From Chloracidobacterium sp. (GTDB lineage Bacteria; Acidobacteriota; Blastocatellia; Pyrinomonadales; Pyrinomonadaceae), in contig JABTUB010000001.1 in NCBI GenBank assembly GCA_015075585.1, positions 1,288,501-1,352,500 of the forward strand: a DNA stretch of 64,000 nucleotides, in the 5' to 3' direction. The position numbers were made by a program, and so were the translations under genes. The notes beneath the pieces were generated by a model. It had not been told where the DNA came from and did not search any database. It saw nothing but the letters and a program-made list of their open reading frames with translations. Every line of letters starts with the position of its first letter. Position 1 is the first letter of the stretch. Of the stretch, positions 36,857-45,291 are shown piece after piece.

Positions 36857-37561
36857 TCAGATCTCAAGTTCGGCACCGGAGTTTTCGCTTCGGTGCTTTT
36901 TCTTTTCGCGCAGGAAGTATGCAAAGTAGCCGTACATCGACCAGAGTGCGGTGATCACCGAAACCCAAAGCGCGCCGCGCCCCACGAGATAGCCGAATAC
37001 CTTCCAATCGTTAGTGGTGATATTCAGACTCATCAGATCGGCAAAAGCGGTGCGGACCTCAGCGACACGCCAGAAGAATGCAGGATAATCGAGGCCAAAA
37101 TTCGAAACCGGCGGGTCGCCGTTCGCGGCCGCAACGAGAAGTGCAACGACAGCAACGCACTGTGCCCACATCTTGATCTTTCCCAGACTTTGGGCTTGTA
37201 TGACAACGCCTTCGCTTGCGGCGATGCTCCGCAATCCGGTAATGATGAATTCACGGCCTAGAATAACCACGACAGCCCACGACGGTGCAAGATGCTTTTC
37301 GACGAGGACTATAAGCGCCGATGCGATAAGGAGTTTGTCGGCGATCGGGTCGAGGAACTTACCGAGTGTCGAGACCTGATTGCGGCGGCGTGCGAGCTGA
37401 CCGTCCACCATATCCGTGAGGGCTGCGATCAAGAAGAGCACGATCGCCAATGCATAGCTGCTGATACCGAACCAATGAGACATCTCGGGCGTCAATAGTA
37501 CGACCACGAGAAGCGGAACGATCACGATGCGGCCAAGCGTTATGTAATTCGGCAAATTCAC
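36857..37561 (-). CDS. pgsA: CDP-diacylglycerol–glycerol-3-phosphate 3-phosphatidyltransferase
   Basis: 234 residues, membrane protein of the CDP-alcohol phosphatidyltransferase family. The CAP motif is complete: D50-x2-D53-G54-x2-A57-R58-x8-G67-x3-D71-x3-D75. The start MNLPNYITLGRI is typical for PgsA. It makes phosphatidylglycerolphosphate in the inner membrane, the committed step to phosphatidylglycerol and cardiolipin. It is somewhat longer than E. coli PgsA, with an extra loop (about 150–185) between late membrane helices. Convergent with the secreted-protein gene, whose terminator lies within its 3' end. Confidence 0.93.
   Translation of the reverse strand: MNLPNYITLGRIVIVPLLVVVLLTPEMSHWFGISSYALAIVLFLIAALTDMVDGQLARRRNQVSTLGKFLDPIADKLLIASALIVLVEKHLAPSWAVVVILGREFIITGLRSIAASEGVVIQAQSLGKIKMWAQCVAVVALLVAAANGDPPVSNFGLDYPAFFWRVAEVRTAFADLMSLNITTNDWKVFGYLVGRGALWVSVITALWSMYGYFAYFLREKKKHRSENSGAELEI
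36873..36901 (+). terminator. Terminator of the secreted-protein gene
   Basis: GCACCG–12-base loop–CGGTGC then TTTTTC; it overlaps the last codons of convergent pgsA. Confidence 0.7.
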
Positions 37562-37623
37562 GATGAATCACCATTCTAATGTGTATCTGCATTGTTCCCA
37601 AGTGCAGGCTGAAATAAAAGAAC

Positions 37624-37645
37624 GGCGGGCAAATGCAAGCCCGCC
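37624..37645 (-). terminator. Terminator of the DUF1800–DUF1501 operon
   Basis: GGCGGGC and GCCCGCC arms with an 8-base loop; on the minus strand it is followed by a T-rich tract, 31 bases after the stop of the DUF1501 gene. Confidence 0.75.
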
Positions 37646-37675
37646 TTTCACATTGATAACCGTTCGGATCTGGGC

Positions 37676-39196
37676 CTATGGCTGCATAAAGTCCAGTTGG
37701 CTGTACGTTCCGGGAAAGAACTGAAGGTTCGGGAACACCGCGCTAAGAGTTTCAGCATCCTGCGGCAAACCGAACCAACGGGCAAGCGCCGCAGCGTACT
37801 GCTCGACCGAGGTCGTCGGAAGCCAGCGACCTCGCGGCGACGTTCCCGAATCGACATCATCAGGCCCGCCGAGTGTCAACGTCGGAAAATAATCACCGGT
37901 TCCGTCGGGGCGAAGGCTTCCGTAGAAGTTGCCGCCGTTGACCGAGCCGCCGAGTACCAGTGCGTGGCTGCCCCAGCCGTGGTCTGAGCCGACGGAGCTT
38001 CCGGAACCTGCCGGGTTGAATGTGCGGCTGAAATCCGAAAGTGTGAAGGTCGTAACGGCCTGCTGCATATCATCGCCGCCGGTCGTCGTTTGGGCGGCCA
38101 ATTCATCCCAAAACGCTCTCAGAGCTTGGCTTAGCTGTGAAAAATTCGTTCCCTGCGTCGAGAGCTGATTCGTGTGAGTATCAAAGTTGCCGATCTGTAC
38201 ATAAAATATCTGCCGCGCGACCCCAAGGCTTGATCTATTCTTTATGAGCCTTGCAACCTGACGAAGCTGTCGTCCGATGCTTGTGTTCGGAAATGTTACG
38301 GTGGTGTCGACAGATGACTGGAAGACGGTATCGGCTGCGATGGCCATATCCGTGATATGACTTGCTGCCGCAAGGTGGTGCGACGTAAGGAGATCCTGCT
38401 GACGCAGGGAATTGAATGCATTGAACCGAGCGAGGTTTGTTCCCGTCGGTGTGGTTCCGAAGCCAGACGGATGAAGCACATTCGCAAGTGATGTTCCGGA
38501 GTCGGCAATCGCGAGCGAAGCCGTGACTTGTCCTGACGTAAACAGTTGAGCACCGGATATCGAGGTTATCATCGGCACTATCGGGCCGGCTGTCGTCATT
38601 TTATCGGAGATCCGTCCGCCCCAGCCGGTATGGATCTGCGAGCCGGAAATGCCGGCTTGCGATTGAGCTATCTGGTCCGAGTGCGAAAAGAGCTGGTACG
38701 GCCGCAGCGTCGGGCTGGATTGATATTGTGCCTTTGTAAGCGGCCTCATAAGGTTTCCGACGTTAGCGACGAATGCCAATTTTCCTTGGCCCCAAAGCTC
38801 ATAGATCCCGTTATTGATGCCGTTCGTTACCGGGCCGAAGTTCGGATGCAGGCCGTATGTCAGCCCGTTCATTCTCGGCACCGTTATCGGAAGCAAAGCA
38901 CCGGTACCGGTTGCCGGAAGAGCTAATCCTTGCGTTGACCTCGCGGCAGTATAAGCAGCGTAATTGCTTACGGTCGAGTCGTTGTGAAGCGGTACGATCA
39001 TATTATTTGCATCGTTGCCGCCTGCAAAATACAGAAGAACGAGAGCCTTATAACTCGTCGCTGCTTCGCCCTTATCGATCGCCGCCTGAGCGAATGCGCT
39101 GATCGTGCCGAAATGATGCATTTGCGTGGCCAAAGAAGCCATGCCGAGGGCGCAGCCCGCGCTGCTTTTTAGGAAGTCGCGTCTTGATACTTTCAT
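37676..39196 (-). CDS. DUF1501 domain protein, Tat-exported
   Basis: 506 residues. The N-terminus has a twin-arginine signal (SRRDFLKSSAGCALGMASLA), and the body follows DUF1501 (LVLLYFAGGNDANNMIVPL, GLHPNFGPV, HSDQIAQSQ, WGGRISDKM, TFTLSDFSRTFNPAGSGSSVGSDHGWGSHALVLGG). The family belongs to the alkaline-phosphatase/sulfatase-like superfamily by fold; no substrate is known. It lies six bases after the DUF1800 gene, and the two are routinely neighbours in Acidobacteriota and Planctomycetes. AGAGG precedes the ATG. Confidence 0.9.
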   Translation of the reverse strand: MKVSRRDFLKSSAGCALGMASLATQMHHFGTISAFAQAAIDKGEAATSYKALVLLYFAGGNDANNMIVPLHNDSTVSNYAAYTAARSTQGLALPATGTGALLPITVPRMNGLTYGLHPNFGPVTNGINNGIYELWGQGKLAFVANVGNLMRPLTKAQYQSSPTLRPYQLFSHSDQIAQSQAGISGSQIHTGWGGRISDKMTTAGPIVPMITSISGAQLFTSGQVTASLAIADSGTSLANVLHPSGFGTTPTGTNLARFNAFNSLRQQDLLTSHHLAAASHITDMAIAADTVFQSSVDTTVTFPNTSIGRQLRQVARLIKNRSSLGVARQIFYVQIGNFDTHTNQLSTQGTNFSQLSQALRAFWDELAAQTTTGGDDMQQAVTTFTLSDFSRTFNPAGSGSSVGSDHGWGSHALVLGGSVNGGNFYGSLRPDGTGDYFPTLTLGGPDDVDSGTSPRGRWLPTTSVEQYAAALARWFGLPQDAETLSAVFPNLQFFPGTYSQLDFMQP

Positions 39197-39201
39197 GATC
39201 T

Positions 39202-41475
39202 TTACCTCTGTACTTGATACTGCGACGAGGTCGCAACTAAATATACTGCAGTACGCGCACGAAGCGCCGGATTCGACGCCGTTACAGCGGTAACTGCCGG
39301 AAGGATAGCCGCTTTCATACCCGCAGACATTGAGTCGTGCATCATACGCCGGTTGAGCTCGTCCAGCAGAGCATTTCCGCTCGTATCAACCGACGCTAAT
39401 GTAACAAGGTCGCTGATGTCGATACCGGTACCTGTCGGAAAATCGGGCGATGCTACGGCCACGGGTGTTGTGTTCATAACCATTCGATTGATGAAGTTGG
39501 CACGCTGGATCGAGGTTCCCGTGTTCATCAATGCAAATTCAGGCCCGAGATATGACGTGCCGGGCAGGACATAGCCCGGCGGGTAGAAATTGAACACTGA
39601 GGGCGAAAGGAAGGGCATTTGGCTCATCCCGAGAAATTCCGAGACCTGCCCGTTCGTTCGTCCGGCGCCGACCACACCAAATGAACCATCGCTTTGCGTA
39701 CCCGCCACGGCGCCCTGGACATTGAGTGTTCGCAGAACATTCGTTGCAAATTGCACCGGCTCGCGAAGTTTGCCGAACATTGGATCGGTCTTGATATCAC
39801 CGCGTGCTTCGGGATCAAGAAGGATCGCCTTGACCACTTCACGCAGCTGATCCGGATTCGAGCGGTTAGCGTCAAAAACGGCCGTGATCCGGCCGACATA
39901 GCTTGGTGTCGGGTCGCTTGTTACCAAGTGCTGGATGAGTGTCTTGCTGACAAAAGGCCCGACATTCTGATGGCTATAGATGTAATCCAGCGCTTGATCC
40001 AACGAGGTATTGGCGTACGTCGCAATATTTGCGAGGCTCGTGCAGTTCGAGCATGCGGCAATGGTTAACGGAGCGGTTGCCGGCCAAGTGTTGAGAGTCA
40101 GTGTTTTGGCTGTAAGGTCATGTCGGTTGCCGCCGACGGTCATCACTCCGGAATTCAGCAGGAGCGGGTCAATATAGTTGGTTGTCCCTGTGGTGAAGTT
40201 CGGGCAATTTGCCGCAACATTGCAATATGACCAGCCGGTGAAGACCTTAGCCATATTGGTAACGCCTGTCTGATCGTAGGTCGGGATAGGGTTGCCTTGG
40301 TCGTCGAGTTGGAGTGTCCCGTCGGGCTTTAGCACGAACAGCCCGACCGTAAATAACTGCATCAACTCCCGCGCGTAGTTCTCGTTCGGATTGGTTCGAG
40401 TGCTGGTTGCCATGTCCAGATAGTTGCCCATCGCCGGGTTCAGTGTGATCCGCTTCATCAGATCCCTGTAATTACCAAATGCACCGTTGTTCAGTATCTT
40501 GAACAATTCGACCATGTGGCGGCCCTGCCGGATCTTATTTCCGGATGCTACCCAGATTTGTGAAAGGGCCCACGCAACTCGAAGCCGAAGCTGCGCGTCG
40601 CCGTAATATGCCTCATGCATGAACCAAGTTTGCGGCCGATACATCGAGTACGTGTCGCGGTAACATGTTGCCGGCGAATCATCACCGTTCTGGCCATCAC
40701 AATCTGCCGGAGCGTTGGACGGTTTTAGCGGGTCTAAGGGCATCGTTGATGTTTGCGCAGCGAATTGTTCGGCGAGCCATATCCTAAGACCGATCCGACG
40801 CACACGGCTGTCTAAAGCTTCGGTCGGGCCAAAGGTCGCCTGTTCGAGAAACCTTCTACGGTCGCTCGACCAGCGATAGCCCACATAATTCTGGGGATCG
40901 CCGGCATTTCCGGCGGCAGTAGGCGGCGTCGCTGAAAGCGTTTCAGCGATCTCAGGGACATCGCTTATGCCGCCGCCTACCTTCCCAAAGCCAAGCTTCA
41001 GAGAGTTACTTGCGAGGCCGCGCCATGTCAAATAAACCGCAATATCTCCGGTCGGATCCGGGCCTGCCCAAAAGCCAAGTTCATCTTGAAGTTCGACCGT
41101 GACCGCCCAAACACCTTTTGAATCGCCGACGCGTTGAAGGTCAACGACCGGGAACCGGTATAGACGGCTTTGTGCGTCTGTCGCGTACAGACGCAGTGCA
41201 TTCGCTCCTTCGCCCCTCATCATCGCAAGGTCCTTAACAAATAGGATGACACGCGAACCCGGAGCAAACGCCCGGGCCTCCGTGATCCTCGCTGATACGC
41301 GGCCGGATCCGTCGTCCGGGAGAGCTCTTGCCCGAAGTGGATCTTTTTCGCCCAGCAGAACGGGCGTCGGGGAATTAGGGTTCGGGTCATCCTGACCATT
41401 GAGAAATGTTGACGGAGCAAGTAAGAAGGACACGACAGCCAACAAATACAAATATCGTGCGGATCTGCAAAGCAT
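39202..41475 (-). CDS. DUF1800 domain protein, secreted
   Basis: 757 residues with a signal peptide (YLYLLAVVSFLLAPSTFLNGQ). After an N-terminal beta domain of about 200 residues the DUF1800 region begins: RRRFLEQATFGPTEALDSRV, LRLRVAWALSQIWVASG, GNYRDLMKRITLNPAMGNYLDM, NENYARELMQLFTVGL. CGGAGG six bases before the ATG supports the start. First gene of a two-gene minus-strand operon with the DUF1501 protein. Biochemical role unknown; the pair is thought to act in the periplasm or outside the cell. Confidence 0.9.
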   Translation of the reverse strand: MLCRSARYLYLLAVVSFLLAPSTFLNGQDDPNPNSPTPVLLGEKDPLRARALPDDGSGRVSARITEARAFAPGSRVILFVKDLAMMRGEGANALRLYATDAQSRLYRFPVVDLQRVGDSKGVWAVTVELQDELGFWAGPDPTGDIAVYLTWRGLASNSLKLGFGKVGGGISDVPEIAETLSATPPTAAGNAGDPQNYVGYRWSSDRRRFLEQATFGPTEALDSRVRRIGLRIWLAEQFAAQTSTMPLDPLKPSNAPADCDGQNGDDSPATCYRDTYSMYRPQTWFMHEAYYGDAQLRLRVAWALSQIWVASGNKIRQGRHMVELFKILNNGAFGNYRDLMKRITLNPAMGNYLDMATSTRTNPNENYARELMQLFTVGLFVLKPDGTLQLDDQGNPIPTYDQTGVTNMAKVFTGWSYCNVAANCPNFTTGTTNYIDPLLLNSGVMTVGGNRHDLTAKTLTLNTWPATAPLTIAACSNCTSLANIATYANTSLDQALDYIYSHQNVGPFVSKTLIQHLVTSDPTPSYVGRITAVFDANRSNPDQLREVVKAILLDPEARGDIKTDPMFGKLREPVQFATNVLRTLNVQGAVAGTQSDGSFGVVGAGRTNGQVSEFLGMSQMPFLSPSVFNFYPPGYVLPGTSYLGPEFALMNTGTSIQRANFINRMVMNTTPVAVASPDFPTGTGIDISDLVTLASVDTSGNALLDELNRRMMHDSMSAGMKAAILPAVTAVTASNPALRARTAVYLVATSSQYQVQR

Positions 41476-41730
41476 TATTTTCCTCCGAAAGTTAATGACA
41501 GATATTCAGCGCCATCTGTCGATCGAAAAGTTGTCAAGAACGGTCGTTTAAGAATGTTTTACAATTTAGAACATATCTAATTATTCGGAAAAGTGCAAGA
41601 ATAATTTACGCTCTTGAGCGATCGTTTTGTTACGTGCTTTAGACGAGGATTTTTGCGAGAAGGCCGACGGAACTTTTACCTAAAATCAAATCCGATTTCG
41701 AAACTCCGTTTTTGGGACGTGCAACAGGAA
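41476..41730. other. Intergenic stretch between DUF1800 and pepA
   Basis: AT-rich, about 255 bases, no gene. It should hold the promoter of the DUF1800–DUF1501 operon on the minus strand; a TTGACA is present at about 41532 but without a well-placed -10. Confidence 0.4.
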
Positions 41731-41731
41731 A

Positions 41732-41753
41732 AGGCTGCCCTTTCAGACAGCCT
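41732..41753 (-). terminator. pepA terminator
   Basis: AGGCTG...CAGCCT stem on the minus strand followed by TTTTCC, 25 bases after the pepA stop. Confidence 0.65.
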
Positions 41754-41777
41754 CTCGTCGAAAAAATACACCGCGTT

Positions 41778-43277
41778 TCAGAGCGAGTTCTCGACAAGGT
41801 CAAGGAGTGTTCGGACTGCAACGCCCGTAGGCCCCTTCGACATATGTGACTTGCCGTTGTCATTCCAAGCGGTCCCGGCGATATCGAGATGTGCCCACTT
41901 TGCCTTGTCAATAAATTCCTGAATGAATACCGCGCCCATTATCGTGCCAGCTTTGCCGCGCGGGCCGATGTTCTTCACATCGGCGATGTCCGAGCGGATC
42001 ATTTTACTGTATTCGCTGCTGACGGGTAGCTGCCAGAAGCCCTCGCCATTAGCCTTGCCCATTTCGATGATCCGATCCATAAGGCCTTGATCGTTGCCCA
42101 TGATACCCGTATTCAGATCGCCGAGAGCGATGATCACCGCTCCGGTAAGTGTCGCCATATCAACGATATGCGTGGCTCCCTGCTTCTCAGCATAAGCGAC
42201 GGCATCGGCCAGGACGAGGCGGCCTTCGGCGTCGGTATTGAGGATCTCGATTGTCTTGCCGTTCATCGCCGTAACGACGTCGCTTGGCCTTGACGCACCG
42301 CCGTCAGGCATATTCTCGACAGCGGCGACGACTCCGATCACGGGCCTGCCGGGCTTCAGCAAAGCGATCGCGCGCATGGTGCCGAGAACGGTCGCACCGC
42401 CCGACATGTCGTATTTCATCGCGTCCATTCCGTCGCCCGGCTTGAGAGAAATGCCGCCGGTGTCGAATGTGATGCCCTTACCGACCAATGCGAGAAGTTC
42501 GCCGTTCTTGGCGGTATTCTTTGCCGGAGTGTAACGGAGCACGATCATCTGTGCAGGTTGCGACGAGCCTTTTGAGACGCTCATCAGTGAGCCCATACCC
42601 ATTTTCGTCATTCGTGCTTCGTCCAGGATCTCGCATTTGAGGCCGACCTCTTTTGCCATTGCCTGCGCCCGCTTTGCCATTTCGATCGGAAAAAGTATGT
42701 TCGGCGGTTCATTCGCGAGTTCACGTGTGAAGTTCATCGAACTGCCGATAGCTTCGCCGCGCGTGATGCCTGCTTTAACATCGGCAAGTTTTGCACCGTC
42801 AACACATATCGTAAACGAATCAACTGACTTCTTGTTCTTATCTTTTGTCTTGTATTTATCAAGCTCGAACTGACTTGTGATAAAGCCCGAGACGGCGTTT
42901 TGAGCTATCGAGGATGCTGTGCCTTTGGATCGCGACAGCAGTGCAAAGCTCTTTACATTGCGGGTGCGAAGGAAGCGTGTTGCGGTCCCGGCGGTTGTGA
43001 ATACGGATGATGCTTCGAAGTCGCTCTCGTTGCCGACGCCTACCAGCAGGAGCCGCGACGCCTTGACCGCTCCCTTAGGAGTAAAGCGTATAAGGGCTGT
43101 TGAGCCGGCATCACCTTTGAATTCCTCGTTCTTAAATATATCGGCCACGAGGCCGCCGGTGAGTTTGTCGAACTCCTTTAGAGTTGCGGAAGAGGCTTTT
43201 TCAGCCTTGAAAACAGGTACGGCAAGTGCTTCGACATTTGCCTCGGTAAATTTGGAAGTTATTGCTTGAAGTTTCAT
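41778..43277 (-). CDS. pepA: Leucyl aminopeptidase (M17)
   Basis: 499 residues, usual length. The M17 signature NTDAEGRLVLADA is complete, and the other metal and catalytic residues appear in VGKGITFDTGGISLKPGDGMDAMKYDMSGGA and in ENMPDGGASRPSDVV. A cytoplasmic di-zinc or manganese exopeptidase releasing N-terminal residues from peptides; PepA hexamers can also bind DNA. It ends in a proper terminator on the minus strand and is followed upstream by smpB, 54 bases away. Confidence 0.96.
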   Translation of the reverse strand: MKLQAITSKFTEANVEALAVPVFKAEKASSATLKEFDKLTGGLVADIFKNEEFKGDAGSTALIRFTPKGAVKASRLLLVGVGNESDFEASSVFTTAGTATRFLRTRNVKSFALLSRSKGTASSIAQNAVSGFITSQFELDKYKTKDKNKKSVDSFTICVDGAKLADVKAGITRGEAIGSSMNFTRELANEPPNILFPIEMAKRAQAMAKEVGLKCEILDEARMTKMGMGSLMSVSKGSSQPAQMIVLRYTPAKNTAKNGELLALVGKGITFDTGGISLKPGDGMDAMKYDMSGGATVLGTMRAIALLKPGRPVIGVVAAVENMPDGGASRPSDVVTAMNGKTIEILNTDAEGRLVLADAVAYAEKQGATHIVDMATLTGAVIIALGDLNTGIMGNDQGLMDRIIEMGKANGEGFWQLPVSSEYSKMIRSDIADVKNIGPRGKAGTIMGAVFIQEFIDKAKWAHLDIAGTAWNDNGKSHMSKGPTGVAVRTLLDLVENSL

Positions 43278-43331
43278 TAAATTCCCCTAAATCGTACTAA
43301 CTGAATCAAAAAAAGCTTATCTACCTATAAC

Positions 43332-43790
43332 TTATCTTGCGACTCGTTTCAACTCACTTCGGGTCTCTTTTTCGATGGTGCGCCGCATTTCTGTCTCACG
43401 TTTGTCGTATAGTTTCTTACCTTTAGCGACGCCGATCTCGAATTTGATACGGCCGCTCTTCCAGTAGATCCTCGTTATGACAAGAGTCATACCTTTGATG
43501 GTGGTCTCTTTCTGCAGCTTTGCGATCTCACGGCGATGCAGCAGCAATTTTCGTTCGCGCAAAGGGTCGTGATTATTGATGTTCCCGTGTGAATAATGCG
43601 AAATATGGGCACCGATAAGCCATACCTCACCGTTCTTTATCTGTACGAACGACTCCTTCAGCTGGATGCGGCCGGCCATGATGCTTTTCACTTCGGTACC
43701 CAAAAGGACGGCTCCGGCCTCGAATTTATCGAGGATATGATACTCGTGATAGGCGAGCCGGTTATTCACAATGTCTTTCTCTTGGGTCAT
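43332..43790 (-). CDS. smpB: SsrA-binding protein SmpB
   Basis: 152 residues from ATG 43790 (MTQEKDIVNNRLAYHEY); the earlier in-frame ATG at 43799 is less typical. Family landmarks are ILDKFEAGAVLLGTEVKSI, GEVWLIGAHISHYSHGN, RKLLLHRREIAKL and a basic C-terminal helix (GKKLYDKRETEMRR). It escorts tmRNA to stalled ribosomes for trans-translation. No tmRNA gene is visible in the window. Confidence 0.96.
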   Translation of the reverse strand: MTQEKDIVNNRLAYHEYHILDKFEAGAVLLGTEVKSIMAGRIQLKESFVQIKNGEVWLIGAHISHYSHGNINNHDPLRERKLLLHRREIAKLQKETTIKGMTLVITRIYWKSGRIKFEIGVAKGKKLYDKRETEMRRTIEKETRSELKRVAR

Positions 43791-43961
43791 AGCAAGCATT
43801 CAATTCTAGCAAAAGTGATCGAATTGCGGCATATACGGCGGTTCATTACGACGAATGAGAGCCATAGCATCGTACGGATCGCATATCGGAAGCCTACGCG
43901 CAGCCTTTGACGTATATGCGTTTGACACTTTTACACGGGCTTCGTAAATTATTAAGGACGC

Positions 43962-44035
43962 TGGGAGATCGTCTAATGGTAGGACTGCAGTCTCTGGATC
44001 TGCCTATCGGGGTTCGAATCCCTGTCTCCCAGCCA
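43962..44035 (+). tRNA. tRNA-Gln(CTG)
   Basis: Acceptor TGGGAGA pairs with TCTCCCA; the D arm is CGTCTAATGGTAGGAC; the anticodon loop CTCTGGA gives CTG; the T arm is CGGGG–TTCGAAT–CCCTG; discriminator G and encoded CCA follow. U1–A72 is normal for glutamine tRNA. One T·T mismatch closes the anticodon stem. Confidence 0.92.
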
Positions 44036-44043
44036 TTTTTCTT

Positions 44044-44454
44044 ATGAACGGCTGGCATGAGACCGAAATCCGGGTTCGTTATGCCGAAACGGATCAGATG
44101 GGCATCGCTCATCACTCGAATTATCTTATATGGTTCGAGGCCGGCCGAAGCGACCTCTGCCGCGCTCGCGGATTTTCCTATAAAGAGATGGAGGAGTCTG
44201 ACGACGCGCTCCTCGTGGTAGCCGAAGCATACGTTCGATATAAGTCGCCCGCGTTTTACGAAGATCTGTTGACGATTCGCGTTCGTGTAAGCGAGGTGCG
44301 CAGCCGTAGCGTGCGATTCCTTTATCAGGTATATCGTGCCGGCGACGGTGCGATCCTCGCGGAAGGCGAGACGAATCATCTGGTTACGGACAGGAATAAG
44401 GTCATTAAACGCCTTCCCGACCACTATCGCGAGTTGCTGTCGTGTGAGCAGTAG
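44044..44454 (+). CDS. YbgC/FadM-type acyl-CoA thioesterase (hotdog fold)
   Basis: 136 residues starting nine bases after tRNA-Gln. The 4HBT-family active-site block RYAETDQMGIAHHSNYLIWFE carries the catalytic Asp (D17); FYEDLLTIRVRVSEVRSRSVRFLYQV is the central hotdog helix–strand region. It should hydrolyse short or hydroxylated acyl-CoA thioesters in the cytoplasm. Single-domain length is normal. Possibly co-transcribed with the tRNA, as no terminator lies between. Confidence 0.9.
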   Translation: MNGWHETEIRVRYAETDQMGIAHHSNYLIWFEAGRSDLCRARGFSYKEMEESDDALLVVAEAYVRYKSPAFYEDLLTIRVRVSEVRSRSVRFLYQVYRAGDGAILAEGETNHLVTDRNKVIKRLPDHYRELLSCEQ

Positions 44455-44530
44455 CCCGCCGTTAATAGCCGGATCACACGCTTTTGCCATTCGGCTTGAA
44501 TGCGAGCCGCATTGTCTATAAACTCAAAGC

Positions 44531-44719
44531 ATGCCCGGGATCGGCCGTTCAGAAGCTATTTTTATTGCGGCAATGATGGTGCTCATTCTTATAATGTGCG
44601 TCGTTGCCGTTTATTATTTCGTTAAGACGTACAAGAGGGAAATGCGGGAAAAAGAAGAACGTCTTGCAAAGAAAAGGGCCGAAAACGCCGTGAAACAAAC
44701 CGCGAACGACGATCAATAA
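44531..44719 (+). CDS. Small single-pass membrane protein
   Basis: 62 residues: a short N-terminus, one membrane helix (AIFIAAMMVLILIMCVVAVYYFV) and a highly charged cytoplasmic tail (KTYKREMREKEERLAKKRAE) expected to be helical. The stop overlaps by one base the ATG of the hydrolase gene, so the two are coupled. No family recognised. Confidence 0.6.
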   Translation: MPGIGRSEAIFIAAMMVLILIMCVVAVYYFVKTYKREMREKEERLAKKRAENAVKQTANDDQ

Positions 44720-45276
44720 TGCCGCACGCAAACATCCTTGATCCTTACAAATCCGCGCTGATCGTAGTTGATCTCCAAGAGGCATTTCGCTCAGCGGTGC
44801 CGCACTTTGAACGGATAGCGCGCCGGGCTGCGGTCGCAGTGCAAGGATTCAGGCTGCTTGACCTGCCGGTGATCGTTACCGAACAGTATCCGAAAGGCCT
44901 CGGAGCGACCGCAACGGAAATATCCGAGGTGTGTGATGCATCGTGCCGCGTCTTTGAAAAGACGGTGTTCAGCTCATGCGGAGCGGATGGTTTTGTCGAA
45001 GCCCTGCGCGGTTACGGCGTTAAACAAGCCGTTCTCTGCGGGGTTGAGACACATGTTTGCGTTGAACAAACCGCGCACGACCTTTTGGATCGCGGAATTC
45101 AAGTTCACCTGCTGCTAGATGCCGTCGGCTCACGTTCGAAGCAGAACCGTAAGGCCGGCATTGCAAAGATGCAGGCCTCGGGGGTAATTGCCTCATCGGT
45201 CGAGATGGCGCTTTTTGAGCTTATGCGGGACGCAAAGCACGATAAATTCAAGCAAATACAGGCACTTATTAAATAG
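44719..45276 (+). CDS. Isochorismatase-family cysteine hydrolase
   Basis: 185 residues. The catalytic triad of the family can be placed: D18 (ALIVVDLQEAF), K81 (VFEKTVFS), C114 (GVETHVCVEQT), with the cis-peptide neighbourhood CGVE. Members hydrolyse amides such as nicotinamide, or isochorismate; the substrate here is not evident. It starts within the stop of the small membrane protein and is 15 bases upstream of the helicase gene. Confidence 0.88.
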   Translation: MPHANILDPYKSALIVVDLQEAFRSAVPHFERIARRAAVAVQGFRLLDLPVIVTEQYPKGLGATATEISEVCDASCRVFEKTVFSSCGADGFVEALRGYGVKQAVLCGVETHVCVEQTAHDLLDRGIQVHLLLDAVGSRSKQNRKAGIAKMQASGVIASSVEMALFELMRDAKHDKFKQIQALIK

Positions 45277-45291
45277 GCCGCAAGCTTTCAA

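Noticed and set aside
43894..44490. Minus-strand open frame across tRNA-Gln and the thioesterase gene
   Set aside because: Includes GWETGIRTPIGRSRDC, the usual false translation of a tRNA; the plus-strand thioesterase has clear motifs.
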